A stretch of 64,000 bases of DNA, from the NCBI GenBank assembly GCA_963733105.1, contig CAVTCB010000005.1, forward strand, positions 186,001 to 250,000. The letters are read 5' to 3'. A program made the translations under genes and the position numbers. The DNA comes from JAFAYN01 sp963733105. GTDB taxonomy: Bacteria; Gemmatimonadota; Gemmatimonadetes; Longimicrobiales; Longimicrobiaceae. This document shows, piece by piece, positions 31,952-40,784 of the stretch (positions are counted from its first letter, which is position 1; each line of letters opens with the position of its first letter). The notes under the pieces are model-generated. The model was not told the origin of the DNA and made no database searches. It saw only the letters and a program-made list of their open reading frames with translations.

Positions 31952-34573
31952 ATGCGACAACGGACGATCGTCCCGCTGCTGCGGATCTTCGCCCTGCTCC
32001 TCCCGTTCCTCGCTGCGCTCCCCGCGGCGGCGCAGGAGGTGACGCTCACGGGGTGGTTCAACCTGGTGTGGGAGGACCCGCTGAAGGGGCCCGCGGGGGA
32101 CCGGCAGCGCTTCTTCCTGACCGACGACCGGGGGCGGACGTTCGAGCTGTCGCTGGACGCCGCCGACCTCCGCTCCGCCGGGGGTGCGCTGGCGCTGGAC
32201 CGGAGGCGGGTGAGCGTCACCGCGCGGGAGACGGCGCTGCGCGGGGAGGGGACCCCGGTGCTGGACGTGGTGTCCATCCGCGCGCCGGAGGCGGCCCTGC
32301 GGGCCGAGGGGGCCGCGCCGCCGCAGAGCGGCTCCAAGCCGTACGTCACCATCCTGTGCCGCTTCTCCGACTCCACCACGGTCATCCCCAAGAGCACCTA
32401 CGACGCCTGGATGGGCTCCTCGTACCCGGGGCTGGACCACTACTGGAGGGAGCTGTCGGAGAACCAGGTCAACGCCGCGGGGAGCACGGTGGTGGGGTGG
32501 TTCACGCTCCCGCAGCCGTACTCGTTCTACGTCACCAACGCCAACGTGGACCTGCAGAAGGCGCTCACCGACTGCATCGCGGCGGCGGACCCGACGGTGA
32601 ACTTCACGCAGTTCGCGGGGATCAACATGCAGTTCAACACCCGCTTCGAGTACTCGTGGGGCGGGAGCCGGACGCTGACGCTGGACGGGCAGACGAGGAC
32701 GTACGGGACCACCTGGCTGGCGAACTGGGCGGGGCAGTCGGTCTACGCGCACGAGATGGGGCACGCCTTCGGGCTCCCGCACTCCTCGGGCCCGTACACC
32801 GCCGTGTACGACTCCCGGTGGGACGTGATGAGCAACTCCTACGTCTTCCACGACGGGGCGCACTCCAGCTACGTCGGGCAGCACACCATCGCCTACCACA
32901 AGGACCTGCTGGGGTGGATCCCGGCGGCGCGGAAGTACGTGGCGGCGCCCGGCACCACGCAGACCATCACCCTGGAGCGGAGCGCCCTCCCCGGCGGGTC
33001 GGGGTACCTGATGGCGCAGGTGCCGATCCCCGGGACCTCCGGCGGCTACTACACGGTGGAGGCGCGGCGCAACGGCGTCGGCTACGACCGCGGCCTTCCC
33101 GGCGACGCGGTGGTCCTCCACGCCATGACCACGGGGATGGCGCGGGTGGTGGACCCCGACGGCAACGGCAACCCCAACGACGCCGGGGCCATGTGGACGC
33201 CGGGCGAGACCTTCACGGACCCGGCGGCGGGGATCTCCGTCGCCGTGGTGTCGGCCTCGGCCACCGGGTACCAGGTCACCATCTCCACGGGGGCCACCGC
33301 CACCCCCCTCGCCATCACCTCCGCCGCGGAGCGCCCCGGCGGCCGGGTGGGGGTGGCGTACTCCGACCAGCTCCAGGCCACCGGCGGGACCGGCGGGTAC
33401 ACCTGGAGTCGCACGGGGGGCACCTTCCCGCAGGGAGTGGGGTTCACGACCGCGGGGGCGCTGTTCGGGACCCCCGCCGCCCCGGGGACGTACTCGTACG
33501 AGGCCACGGTGAGCTCCGGCGGCGCCAGCCTGAGCCGCACCTTCACCTTCACCGTGGCCCCGTCGCAGTTCACCATCACCTCGGACACGCTCCGCCCCCC
33601 CGCCACGCTGGGCCGCCCGTACGCGGACACGCTCCGGGTGACGGGCGGAGCGGGGCCGTTCACCTGGGTCTCGGGCTCGGGACTTCCGCCCGGCGTCGTC
33701 CTCACCCCGGCGGGGGCGCTCTCCGGCACGCCGTCGCACGAGGGGGCGTTCGTCTTCACGGCGACCGCCTCCTCCGGGGGGGCGTCCGTGTCGCGGCGCT
33801 TCACCCTGGTGGTGTACGCCCCCGTGGCGGTCTCGTCCGACTCCGTCCGGTCGGCCGGGGTGATCGGGGCTGCGTACTCGGACCGCCTCCAGGCCACGGG
33901 CGGGGACGGGAGCTACGCCTGGGCGGTGACGGAGGGCGCGCTCCCGCCGGGGGTGACGCTCGGCGCGTCCGGCGCCCTGGCCGGGACGCCGACGGAGACG
34001 GGGACCTTCCGCTTCACCGCCTCGGCCGCCTCGGCCACCACGGTCGCGTCCGGGCGCTTCGTGCTGGCGGTGCACCGCCCGGTCTCCATCGTCTCGGACA
34101 CGCTGCGGCGCGCCGGGGTGATGGGCCGCGCCTACGCCGACACGCTGGTGGCGCAGGGCGGCGCCGGCGCCGCCTCCTGGCGCCTGGCCTCCGGGGCGCT
34201 CCCCGCCGGGGTGGCGCTGGAGCCCTCCGGCGCGCTGGGCGGGGTGCCGGCGGAGGCGGGCACCTTCCGCTTCGCGGCCGCGGCGACGACGGGGACGCTG
34301 ACGGCGGAGCGGGCCTTCACCCTCACGGTGACGCGTCCGACGCTGCAGCCGGGGGCGGTGATCGACCAGCTGCTGGGGACGGGGGCGCTCACGGCGGACG
34401 AGGCGCGCTACCTGGACCTGCAGGGGAACCGCAACGGGCGGGTGGACCTGGGGGACGTGCGGGCCTGGATGCAGGCCACCGGGACCGTCCTCCCGGTGCA
34501 GATCCCCGGGCTGGAGGACGCCGTGCCGCCGCGCCCCGGGATCGATGACCACACACAGGAGATGGAGCGATGA
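31952..34573 (+). CDS. secreted metzincin-type protease with Ig-like repeats and dockerin-like tail
   Basis: 873 residues. Signal peptide (FALLLPFLAALPAAAQ) and an N-terminal beta-rich region. The catalytic domain has HEMGHAFGLPH (His267, Glu268), the full metzincin HExxHxxGxxH, and a Met-turn in SRWDVMSNS. Four ~85-residue putative Ig-like (He_PIG) repeats follow (residues ~450-800), each with a GxAYxDxLxATGG-like start and an LPxGVxLxxxGALxGTP core. The C-terminus has LDLQGNRNGRVDLGDVRAWM, an EF-hand-like half-dockerin. It heads the operon with the cohesin-like lipoprotein, so it is probably docked at the cell surface. Its stop overlaps the next gene (ATGA). Confidence 0.88.
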   Translation: MRQRTIVPLLRIFALLLPFLAALPAAAQEVTLTGWFNLVWEDPLKGPAGDRQRFFLTDDRGRTFELSLDAADLRSAGGALALDRRRVSVTARETALRGEGTPVLDVVSIRAPEAALRAEGAAPPQSGSKPYVTILCRFSDSTTVIPKSTYDAWMGSSYPGLDHYWRELSENQVNAAGSTVVGWFTLPQPYSFYVTNANVDLQKALTDCIAAADPTVNFTQFAGINMQFNTRFEYSWGGSRTLTLDGQTRTYGTTWLANWAGQSVYAHEMGHAFGLPHSSGPYTAVYDSRWDVMSNSYVFHDGAHSSYVGQHTIAYHKDLLGWIPAARKYVAAPGTTQTITLERSALPGGSGYLMAQVPIPGTSGGYYTVEARRNGVGYDRGLPGDAVVLHAMTTGMARVVDPDGNGNPNDAGAMWTPGETFTDPAAGISVAVVSASATGYQVTISTGATATPLAITSAAERPGGRVGVAYSDQLQATGGTGGYTWSRTGGTFPQGVGFTTAGALFGTPAAPGTYSYEATVSSGGASLSRTFTFTVAPSQFTITSDTLRPPATLGRPYADTLRVTGGAGPFTWVSGSGLPPGVVLTPAGALSGTPSHEGAFVFTATASSGGASVSRRFTLVVYAPVAVSSDSVRSAGVIGAAYSDRLQATGGDGSYAWAVTEGALPPGVTLGASGALAGTPTETGTFRFTASAASATTVASGRFVLAVHRPVSIVSDTLRRAGVMGRAYADTLVAQGGAGAASWRLASGALPAGVALEPSGALGGVPAEAGTFRFAAAATTGTLTAERAFTLTVTRPTLQPGAVIDQLLGTGALTADEARYLDLQGNRNGRVDLGDVRAWMQATGTVLPVQIPGLEDAVPPRPGIDDHTQEMER

Positions 34574-34980
34574 GCAGGATGAGGCGGATGGCACTGGCGC
34601 TGGGCTGCGCGGCGGGGCTGGCGGCCGGGTGCGACGGCGGGCCCTCGGGGCCGCCGAAGCCGGTGCCGGGGACGCTGACGGTGGCGCTCGCCACCCCGGC
34701 CGCGGACGACCGCGCGATCCTGATCGCGGTGAGCGGCCCCGAAGCGGTGGGCGAGGTGGCCGCGGCCGGGAGCGGGGGCTACACGGTGCACGCGCGGCCG
34801 TCGGGGACGTCGTTCAGGGCGGCGGTGTTCGGGAGGCTGGCGAGCGGCCCGCTGGTGAGCTTCACGGTGCCGGACGTGAACAAGGCCGCGTCGTACACGG
34901 CCACGGTGCAGGAGGTGGTGGCGCCGGACAACTCGCTGCGCGCCTCGACCGCCGGGTACGCGCTGACGCTGTCGAAGTAG
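34570..34980 (+). CDS. small lipoprotein of the cohesin-dockerin locus
   Basis: 136 residues. The lipobox LAAGC (Cys ~21) follows a short signal peptide, so it is a lipoprotein. The remainder is an all-beta domain (PGTLTVALATPAADDRAILIAVSGP, FRAAVFGRLASGPLVSFTVPDV, YTATVQEV). I recognise no named family. Its start overlaps the stop of the protease gene by four bases, implying translational coupling and a shared function, perhaps as a surface adaptor. Confidence 0.75.
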   Translation: MSRMRRMALALGCAAGLAAGCDGGPSGPPKPVPGTLTVALATPAADDRAILIAVSGPEAVGEVAAAGSGGYTVHARPSGTSFRAAVFGRLASGPLVSFTVPDVNKAASYTATVQEVVAPDNSLRASTAGYALTLSK

Positions 34981-35036
34981 GGAAAGGCCTCTCCCCCGCG
35001 CGCGCCGGGCTCCTTTCCGAAGGCGGCCGGGCGCGT

Positions 35037-35042
35037 TAGCTT
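35037..35042 (+). promoter_or_regulatory. candidate -10 element upstream of the cohesin-like gene
   Basis: GTTAGCTTCGG contains TAGCTT, matching the recurring -10-like pattern. It lies in the 165-bp gap after the small lipoprotein, so the cohesin gene may also have its own promoter. Confidence 0.3.
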
Positions 35043-35145
35043 CGGAGCTCGCGCCGGTCCGCTCCTCCTCCCTCCGCGCGATCTCCCGCCCGTCGGTCCG
35101 TTCCGCTTTCCTGCCGTTCCCACCGGGTTCTTCGGAGGCCGTTCC

Positions 35146-36261
35146 ATGCACATCTCCACGGGGCGGCACAGCGCCGTCCGGCTCCTCCTCCTCGGCGCGC
35201 TCGCCGGCGCCGCGGGGTGCGACTCCGTCGGCCCGGCTCCCAAGGTCTCCGACCTGCAGCCGGCTTCCGGGAACGAGCAGCGGGACACCGCGCGTGCCGC
35301 GCTCCGCGCTCCGGTCGTGGTACGGGCGGTGGCCGCCGGCGGCGGCGGGGTGAAGGGGAAGGAGGTCCTCTTCCGCGCCGGCCACGGCGGGAGCGTGACC
35401 CCCGAGAGCGGCACCACCGACGCCGAGGGACGCGTCCAGGTGAGCTGGACGCTGGGACCGCAGGCGGGGGCGCAGACGCTCAGCGCCAGGCTCGCCGACG
35501 ACCCCACCAAGGCGATCGTCTTCACCGCCACCGCGGAGGCCGGGGCGCTCGCCGGGGTGGAGGTGGTCGACGGAGACGCGCAGAACGCCATGGCGGGGCG
35601 CGCGCTCCCGCGGCCGGTGGTGTTCCGGGCGCGCGACGCGAACGGGAACGAGAAGGGCGGGGTGCCGGTGGCCTTCACCGTGGTCCGCGGTGGGGGGACG
35701 CTCTCCACCGCCTCCGCGAGCACGGGCCCCGACGGGCGGGTGTCCGCCGGGTGGACGCTCGGGACGCAGACGGTCGACCAGCGGATCGGCGCGAGCGCGG
35801 GCGGCTTCACCGCCACGGCCGTGGCCGCCGTCGACACCACGCGGGCGGTCTACCTCGTCCTCCCCGACTCGGCCGCGGTGGGCGACACCGTGGCGGTCAG
35901 GGTGCGGATCAACCTTGTCAACGCGGGAAGCCAGCGGCGGGGCGCCATCCAGGCGGCGCTGAACTGGAACGGCGCGGGGCTGAGATTCCTGCGCTTCACG
36001 GCGCGCGACGCGCTGGAGCACGGCTCGGCCTTCGCCCCCGGCGCCGCCGGCGGCGCCGGGCCGGTCACGGTGCTGCTGTCGCGCGCGCGGAACGACCTGG
36101 CGGCGGAGACCGTCTTCACGATGCTCTTCCTGGTGACCTCCCGGACCGCGCCCGGGGACGTTCCCGTGACCCTGTCGCTGGCTTCCCTGGTGGGGGCCGG
36201 CAGCTTCGACGACCTGCTCCCCCAGGTGAGCGTGGTCGGCGGCGTCATCCGCATCCGCTGA
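35146..36261 (+). CDS. lipoprotein with Ig-like domains and C-terminal cohesin-like domain
   Basis: 371 residues. Lipobox LAGAAGC places lipidated Cys25 at the mature N-terminus. Two Big-1-type Ig-like domains follow (KGKEVLFRAGHGGSVTPESG...DAEGRVQVSWTLG; KGGVPVAFTVVRGGGTLSTAS...DGRVSAGWTLG). Residues ~235-371 read as a cohesin: VGDTVAVRVRINLVNAG, ALNWNGAGLRFLRFTARDALEHG, FTMLFLVTSRTAPGDVPVTLSL and the terminal VVGGVIRIR, in the order expected of a cohesin jelly-roll. A membrane-anchored cohesin would bind the dockerin of the next gene product, 7 bp downstream. Confidence 0.8.
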   Translation: MHISTGRHSAVRLLLLGALAGAAGCDSVGPAPKVSDLQPASGNEQRDTARAALRAPVVVRAVAAGGGGVKGKEVLFRAGHGGSVTPESGTTDAEGRVQVSWTLGPQAGAQTLSARLADDPTKAIVFTATAEAGALAGVEVVDGDAQNAMAGRALPRPVVFRARDANGNEKGGVPVAFTVVRGGGTLSTASASTGPDGRVSAGWTLGTQTVDQRIGASAGGFTATAVAAVDTTRAVYLVLPDSAAVGDTVAVRVRINLVNAGSQRRGAIQAALNWNGAGLRFLRFTARDALEHGSAFAPGAAGGAGPVTVLLSRARNDLAAETVFTMLFLVTSRTAPGDVPVTLSLASLVGAGSFDDLLPQVSVVGGVIRIR

Positions 36262-36268
36262 GGCGACC

Positions 36269-38026
36269 ATGAAGAAGAGGATGCTGCTGGTCGCCGCCGC
36301 CCTCGCCCTCTCGGCGGGGCGGGCGGACGGACAGGACGTCGCCCAGCGCGGACGCGTCCACGGAACCCCGCTTCCCCGGGCCGCGCGCGAGCAGCTCGCC
36401 CGCGACGCGCAGGCGTACGAGTTCGGGACGGCGCTGAAGTCGGAGCTGGAGGAGGTGCGGGCCGCGCGCTCGCGGCTCCGCGCCCGCGGGATCAACCCGC
36501 AGCTCCTGGCGCCGCGGCAGGCGGCCGCGCAGGGGGTGGCGGTGCAGGGCACCTACCGCATCCCGGTGCTCACCATCATGTACTCCAACACGGCGGCCCC
36601 GCCCTACGCCTCGCCGGAGCTGCAGCGGAAGCTCTTCACCGGGCCGACCTCCAGCCGGACGCTGACCCAGTTCTACACCGAGATGTCGCGCGGGCTGGTG
36701 ACGCTCACCGGGACGGTGGGCGACTGGACGCGGGTGAGTCAGCCGGACACCGTGTACGAGGGGGCGGACAACGGCCTCCGTGCCGGGCTCCTGGGGCCGC
36801 TCTTCAGGGAGGTGCTGGACCAGGCGGACCGGACGGTGGACTTCCGGCAGTACGACGGCAACGGCGACGGCTACGTGGACTTCGTGGCCTTCGTGCACCC
36901 GGAGGCGGGGGGCGAGTGCCAGCCGAACAGCCGCAACGTCTGGTCGCACCGCTGGACGTACCTGGCCGCGACGGGGGGGCGCGAGCCGTACTACCAGACC
37001 GACGACGGGGTGCGGATCTCGGACTACGTGATCCAGCCGGCGTACAACTGCGGCTCCACCAGCGCGATCGACATCGGCGTCTTCGCGCACGAGTTCGGGC
37101 ACGCCTTCGGCCTCCCGGACCTGTACGACACCAGCCCGGACGGCCCGACCAACAGCGGGATCGGCGAGTGGGGGCTGATGGGCTCCGGGAACTACAACCA
37201 GCCCTCGTCCCCCGCGCACATGGAGGCGTGGTCCAAGGTGGAGCTGGGGTGGATGCCGGTGGTGACGCTGAAGCAGAGCGCGGCCCGCGTGCTCCTGGAC
37301 CCGGCCGAGACGGTCGGCTCCGCGGTGCGCGTCGACATCCCGCCGCTGGCCGGGAGCACCGCGCCCTCGGGCGAGTACTTCCTGCTGGAGAACCGGCAGC
37401 GCATCGGGTCCGACCAGCACCTGAACGGGACGGGGCTCCTGGTCTGGCACGTGGACAGCGTGCAGATCGCGAACACCCGGCGGTTCAACCAGGTGCAGGT
37501 GAACTCCTCGCGGAAGGGCCTCGCCCTGGAGGAGGCGGACGGCGCCGCCGATCTGAGCCGCCCGGGCCGCCGCGGCGACTCCGGGGACCCCTTCCCGGGC
37601 TTCTACCAGAACCGGACGTTCGGCGCCGCGACCAACCCCAACAGCAACGCCAACCAGGGGTACACCTCCGGCATCACCCTCTCCGGCATCACGGAGACGG
37701 GCCAGCAGGTGACGTTCGCGCTGGAGATCGGGCGGGGCGGCGAGCGCATCGCCTACTGGGGCGACGTGAACGACGACGGCTTCGTCAACGAGGCTGACTT
37801 GTTCCCCCTGAGCCTCGAATCGCTCGGGCGTGCCAGCGGGGCCCCCGCGGTGAGTCGCGGCGACGTGGACGCGAACGGCAGGATCGACGCGCGCGACGTG
37901 CTGATCCTGCAGAGCTTCGTCGCCGGGGTGGAGGTGTCGCGCTTCCGCGTCGGGAAGCCGGTCGCGGCCTCCGCCCCGCCCGCGCAGCGGGCGCCGCGCG
38001 ACCTGCTCCGGGGAGCACGGCCGTGA
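36269..38026 (+). CDS. M6-like secreted metalloprotease with C-terminal dockerin
   Basis: 585 residues with signal peptide. The M6 (immune inhibitor A-like) zinc motif is HEFGHAFGLPDLYD (His ~274), with Asp as third ligand, followed by GEWGLMGSG. After a beta-rich domain, the C-terminus holds two classic dockerin calcium loops: GDVNDDGFVNEADL (~498-511) and GDVDANGRIDARDV (~531-544), each with D-x-N/D-x-D/N-G spacing and followed by a helix. A ~20-residue tail ends the protein. This type I-like dockerin next to a cohesin-bearing lipoprotein indicates that the protease is displayed on the cell surface. Confidence 0.9.
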   Translation: MKKRMLLVAAALALSAGRADGQDVAQRGRVHGTPLPRAAREQLARDAQAYEFGTALKSELEEVRAARSRLRARGINPQLLAPRQAAAQGVAVQGTYRIPVLTIMYSNTAAPPYASPELQRKLFTGPTSSRTLTQFYTEMSRGLVTLTGTVGDWTRVSQPDTVYEGADNGLRAGLLGPLFREVLDQADRTVDFRQYDGNGDGYVDFVAFVHPEAGGECQPNSRNVWSHRWTYLAATGGREPYYQTDDGVRISDYVIQPAYNCGSTSAIDIGVFAHEFGHAFGLPDLYDTSPDGPTNSGIGEWGLMGSGNYNQPSSPAHMEAWSKVELGWMPVVTLKQSAARVLLDPAETVGSAVRVDIPPLAGSTAPSGEYFLLENRQRIGSDQHLNGTGLLVWHVDSVQIANTRRFNQVQVNSSRKGLALEEADGAADLSRPGRRGDSGDPFPGFYQNRTFGAATNPNSNANQGYTSGITLSGITETGQQVTFALEIGRGGERIAYWGDVNDDGFVNEADLFPLSLESLGRASGAPAVSRGDVDANGRIDARDVLILQSFVAGVEVSRFRVGKPVAASAPPAQRAPRDLLRGARP

Positions 38027-38439
38027 GGCGCGGACCCGCGCGGCTCCTGGCGGCGGCGCTGGCGCTCGCGGCGGGGTGCCGCGCGCCGGAGGGGGGCTCC
38101 GCCCCCGTCCCGGGGGGGCCGTCGGCCCGCGAGGCCGCTCCGGCCGCGGACACCGGGCGCCCCCCGGCCACGCTCCCGCTGGAGAGCGGGGACGCGTCGC
38201 GGTGGCAGAGCGCCGTGGTGACCTTCGCCGACACGCTCCTGGACTCGGACGTGGCGTGGCTGCGCGCGGAGGGGTTCCGCGTGGAGAGCACCAACCCGCG
38301 GACCCGCTCGGCGCTGGTGCGGGTCCCGCCCGGCTACTCCAGGGACCCCATGGCCGTCAACCGCCGCATCGTCCGCGTGGACGTGCAGATGCGGGTCACC
38401 CCGCCGCGAACGCCTCCGCCAGCCCGGACGCCCCCGTGA
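38023..38439 (+). CDS. small lipoprotein at the end of the cohesin-dockerin operon
   Basis: 138 residues, GTG start overlapping the previous stop (GTGA). Lipobox ALAAGC. A Pro/Ala-rich linker precedes a small domain (WQSAVVTFADTLLDSDVAWLRAEGFRVESTNPRTRSALVRVP) that resembles a propeptide-inhibitor or ferredoxin-like alpha-beta fold; I cannot name it. Given its partners, an inhibitor or chaperone of the protease is possible. The 3' end overlaps the convergent FAD gene by 44 bp. Confidence 0.65.
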   Translation: MRRGPARLLAAALALAAGCRAPEGGSAPVPGGPSAREAAPAADTGRPPATLPLESGDASRWQSAVVTFADTLLDSDVAWLRAEGFRVESTNPRTRSALVRVPPGYSRDPMAVNRRIVRVDVQMRVTPPRTPPPARTPP

Positions 38440-39514
38440 CGGCGAGCTGCGCCGCGGCGCGCCCGCAGAGGGCGCCCACCACGTTCCCGGTGCCGCTGTA
38501 CCCGCCCGCCGCCCAGACGCGCGGGCGGACCTCTTCCAGCACCGGGAGCCCGTCCGAGGTGTAGCCCACGCACGCCGCCCAGCGGTGCGTCACCGGGGCG
38601 CGCACCCCCACGCCCTCCCGGAGGAAGCGCTCCAGCAGCGCCTGCACCCGCTCCGACGGGTCGTTCTCCCGGGTCCATTCCTCCGTCTCCGCGTGGTCTC
38701 GGAACCCGCCCAGCGTCACGCGCCCGTCCGGGAGCTGCTGCCAGTACTCGTACCCCCAGCGGGCGTACACCGGGCGGGGGATGCGCACCTCGTCCGTGGG
38801 CGCGGTCGCCAGCATCTGGAGCCGGGCCGTGCGCACGCGCCCGGACAGCTCCGGGAGCACCTCCTCCAGCCGGCCGTCCACCGCCACCACCACGCTCCCG
38901 CAGCGGACCCGCCCGTGCTCCGTCTCCACCGCGTCTCCCGACACCGCGAGGGCGGGCGAGCCCTCGAAGAGGCGCGCCCCCCTCTCCACGGCCCGCAGGG
39001 CCAGCGTCCGGCAGCGCAGCAGCGGGTTGAACGAGCCGTCCGCGGGGAAGAGGAGGCCGTGTCCCTCCGGGCCCTCGTAGGGCTCCACGGGGAGGCCGTC
39101 GGCGCGCATGGCCTCCAGCTGGAGCCGGCAGTCGGCTTCCTCCTCGGGGGAGGAGGCCAGGCGGAGCGAGCCCACGCGCCGGACGGCCTCGGGGGTCTCG
39201 GCGGCCATGCGCTCCATCTGGTCCAGCGTCAGCCGGTACAGCCGCAGGGCGCGGGCGTGGCCGAGGCGCTCGGCGGCGTGGTGGTGGAAGTGGTAGGTGC
39301 CTCCCAGCAGGAAGCCGCCGTTGCGCCCCCCCGCGCCCCCCGCCACCGGGCCGGCGTCGATCCCCACCACGCGCGCCCCGAGCGCCAGCAGCTCGCCGAC
39401 GCAGGCCAGACCGGAGCCGCCCAGCCCCACCACGCAGACGTCCGCTTCGATCTCTCCGGTCAGGAGGGGGAGGCCGGGCCAGGGGGCGTCGTCCCAGACG
39501 GGGGTGTTGCTCAC
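38396..39514 (-). CDS. FAD-dependent oxidoreductase (DAO family)
   Basis: 372 residues from a GTG at 39514. The dinucleotide-binding fold is ADVCVVGLGGSGLACVGELLALGARVVGIDAG (GxGxxG). AGGAGGRNGGFLLGG is the FAD-contacting loop of the DAO/PuuB-like branch. VTHRWAACVGYTSDGLPVLEE and VWAAGGYSGTGNVVGALCGR are the C-terminal FAD signature. It probably oxidises an amine or amino acid such as gamma-glutamyl-putrescine or glycine-type substrates. Start chosen because the sequence further upstream is repeat DNA. Confidence 0.85.
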   Translation of the reverse strand: MSNTPVWDDAPWPGLPLLTGEIEADVCVVGLGGSGLACVGELLALGARVVGIDAGPVAGGAGGRNGGFLLGGTYHFHHHAAERLGHARALRLYRLTLDQMERMAAETPEAVRRVGSLRLASSPEEEADCRLQLEAMRADGLPVEPYEGPEGHGLLFPADGSFNPLLRCRTLALRAVERGARLFEGSPALAVSGDAVETEHGRVRCGSVVVAVDGRLEEVLPELSGRVRTARLQMLATAPTDEVRIPRPVYARWGYEYWQQLPDGRVTLGGFRDHAETEEWTRENDPSERVQALLERFLREGVGVRAPVTHRWAACVGYTSDGLPVLEEVRPRVWAAGGYSGTGNVVGALCGRAAAQLAVTGASGLAEAFAAG

Positions 39515-39545
39515 GTTTGCTTTGTTTGTCGATCGGGTTGGTGCT

Positions 39546-39705
39546 TTAGGGCCGCTCCGGAGCCCGGCAAACAGCGCCGGTCTCCTGCGCGGGGGCGGTG
39601 AGCCTCGCGAAACAGCCCGCGAGTCTCCCCGCCCCGGAGTGAGCCACCGGAAACCGCCCCGGTGTCTCCCTCCGAGAGGATCATACGGGTACTGCGGAAC
39701 TGCAT
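39546..39705 (+). repeat. family C repeat, copy 3
   Basis: Opposite in orientation on the contig to copies 1 and 2. Landmarks include GGAGCCCGGCAAACAGCG, CTCGCGAAACAGCCCGCGAG (a stem-loop with CTCGCG/CGCGAG) and GGTACTGCGGAACTGCA. It lies upstream of the FAD gene. Confidence 0.75.
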
Positions 39706-39746
39706 GCGTCCGCGGTTCCGTCCGACAGGACGGCTGCCGTTCCGAG

Positions 39747-39767
39747 CCGGGGGTTTCATACCCCCGG
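39747..39767. repeat. GTTTCATAC-loop hairpin (family F), copy 3
   Basis: Stem CCGGGGG/CCCCCGG around TTTCATA. Same loop as the two hairpins at 25270-25372 with different stem pairs. Preceded by GGTTCCGTCCGACAGGACGG, related to 25307-25330. Confidence 0.65.
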
Positions 39768-39799
39768 CGGAGCCCCGGAGCGCGTCCTCGGCGGCCCCC

Positions 39800-39858
39800 C
39801 ACCCCCGACCCCTCCCCCGCGAGCAGGGGAGGGGAGAACTACAGGTACAGCAAGAAGC
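39800..39858 (-). repeat. G/C hairpin module attached to family A copy 3
   Basis: CCCCTCCCC / GGGGAGGGG hairpin followed by AGAACTACAGGTACAGC, the same distal module as at 14795-14866 and 51000-51050. Confidence 0.6.
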
Positions 39859-39990
39859 CGCGTGAGGGATGCGAGCGCGAAGCGGCGAGACCCGGGGCCG
39901 TTTCCGGGGCTCGCCTCCGTTGGGAACGGTTGTATCGTTCCCTACGGAGCCGCAGCCCGACCCCGCGCCAGCGGGGGCACGCCCAAACCC
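39859..39990 (-). repeat. family A structured repeat, copy 3
   Basis: Starts 6 bases after the methyltransferase stop, same sense. P1 CCCCCGC/GCGGGG; P2 CTCCGT/ACGGAG with inner GGGAACG/CGTTCCC and loop ATACAAC; P3 GCGAGCCCCGG/CCGGGTCTCGC; P4 CGC-TTC-GCG, where other copies have GCCC/GGGC. Confidence 0.82.
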
Positions 39991-39996
39991 TGCTCT

Positions 39997-40749
39997 TCAG
40001 CTATCATACCCCGCGCGCATCGCCAGCGGCCAGCGCACGCGGCGGGGGGTGGCGGGGTCGCCCCAGGGGTCGCGCAGGGCGTCGGCGAAGGCGTCCACGG
40101 GGTCGTGGCCGTGGGCGCGCACGTAGCCCGGGACGGCGGACCAGGTGCGGAGCAGGCCGAGCAGCGCGTCCAGCGTGAGGTCCGCCTCCAGGGGGAAGGG
40201 CGGGGGCGCCACCTCCGCGAAGGGGAAGTCGAGCGAGGCGTACCCGTCCAGGATCAGCCGGCGCTCGGGGGGCCAGAAGGGCCCGATCGTCTCCTCCGTG
40301 AAAGCGTCCAGGAGCGCGCCGGGACCGGGGTCCGCGAGGACCGGGTTCCCGTAGGTCCACACGGCCACGAGACCGCCGGGGCGGAGCACCCGCCGCGCCT
40401 CGCGGAAGAAGGCGGGGACGTCGAACCAGTGCAGCGCCTGCGCCACCGTCACCAGGTCCGCGGAGCCGTCCGGGAGGCCGCTGGCCTCCGCCGGGGCCAC
40501 CCGGTACTCCACGCGGGGGTGCGGCTGCGCGTGCGCCACCTGCTCGGCGCTGGCGTCGGTGCCCACCACCCGCGCGAAGTGCTCCGCCACCCCCACCGCC
40601 GCCTGCCCGCTCCCCGTGGCGCAGTCCCACGCCGCCTCCCGCCCCGGCGCCGCCTCCGCCAGCCACCCGAACAGCGCCGCCGGGTACACCGGCCGGAACC
40701 GCGCGTACCCCGACGCCACCCCCGAGAAGTGGTCCTTGAAGCCGCTCAT
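39997..40749 (-). CDS. class I SAM-dependent methyltransferase
   Basis: 250 residues. Motif I is WDCATGSGQAAVGVAEHF; VVGTDASAEQVAHA holds the acidic residue that binds the ribose; ADLVTVAQALHWFDVPAFFREARRVLRPGGLVAVW covers motifs II-III. The N-terminus KDHFSGVASGYARFRPVYP is characteristic of a family of small-molecule methyltransferases of unknown substrate. Separated by 35 bp from the upstream M28 gene. Confidence 0.88.
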   Translation of the reverse strand: MSGFKDHFSGVASGYARFRPVYPAALFGWLAEAAPGREAAWDCATGSGQAAVGVAEHFARVVGTDASAEQVAHAQPHPRVEYRVAPAEASGLPDGSADLVTVAQALHWFDVPAFFREARRVLRPGGLVAVWTYGNPVLADPGPGALLDAFTEETIGPFWPPERRLILDGYASLDFPFAEVAPPPFPLEADLTLDALLGLLRTWSAVPGYVRAHGHDPVDAFADALRDPWGDPATPRRVRWPLAMRAGYDS

Positions 40750-40784
40750 GCCGGATTCCGGAGCGCCCCCCTACGCCGGAAGCG

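Noticed and set aside
29534..34594. A 1686-codon minus-strand open frame
   Set aside because: The real product is the alpha/beta hydrolase at its end. Upstream codons are His/Val/Arg-rich shadow of the M20 and metzincin genes.
39515..39802. N-terminal extension of the FAD oxidoreductase
   Set aside because: The frame is open to 39802, but this part is family C and F repeat DNA; the enzyme's nucleotide-binding fold begins about 25 residues after the GTG at 39514.
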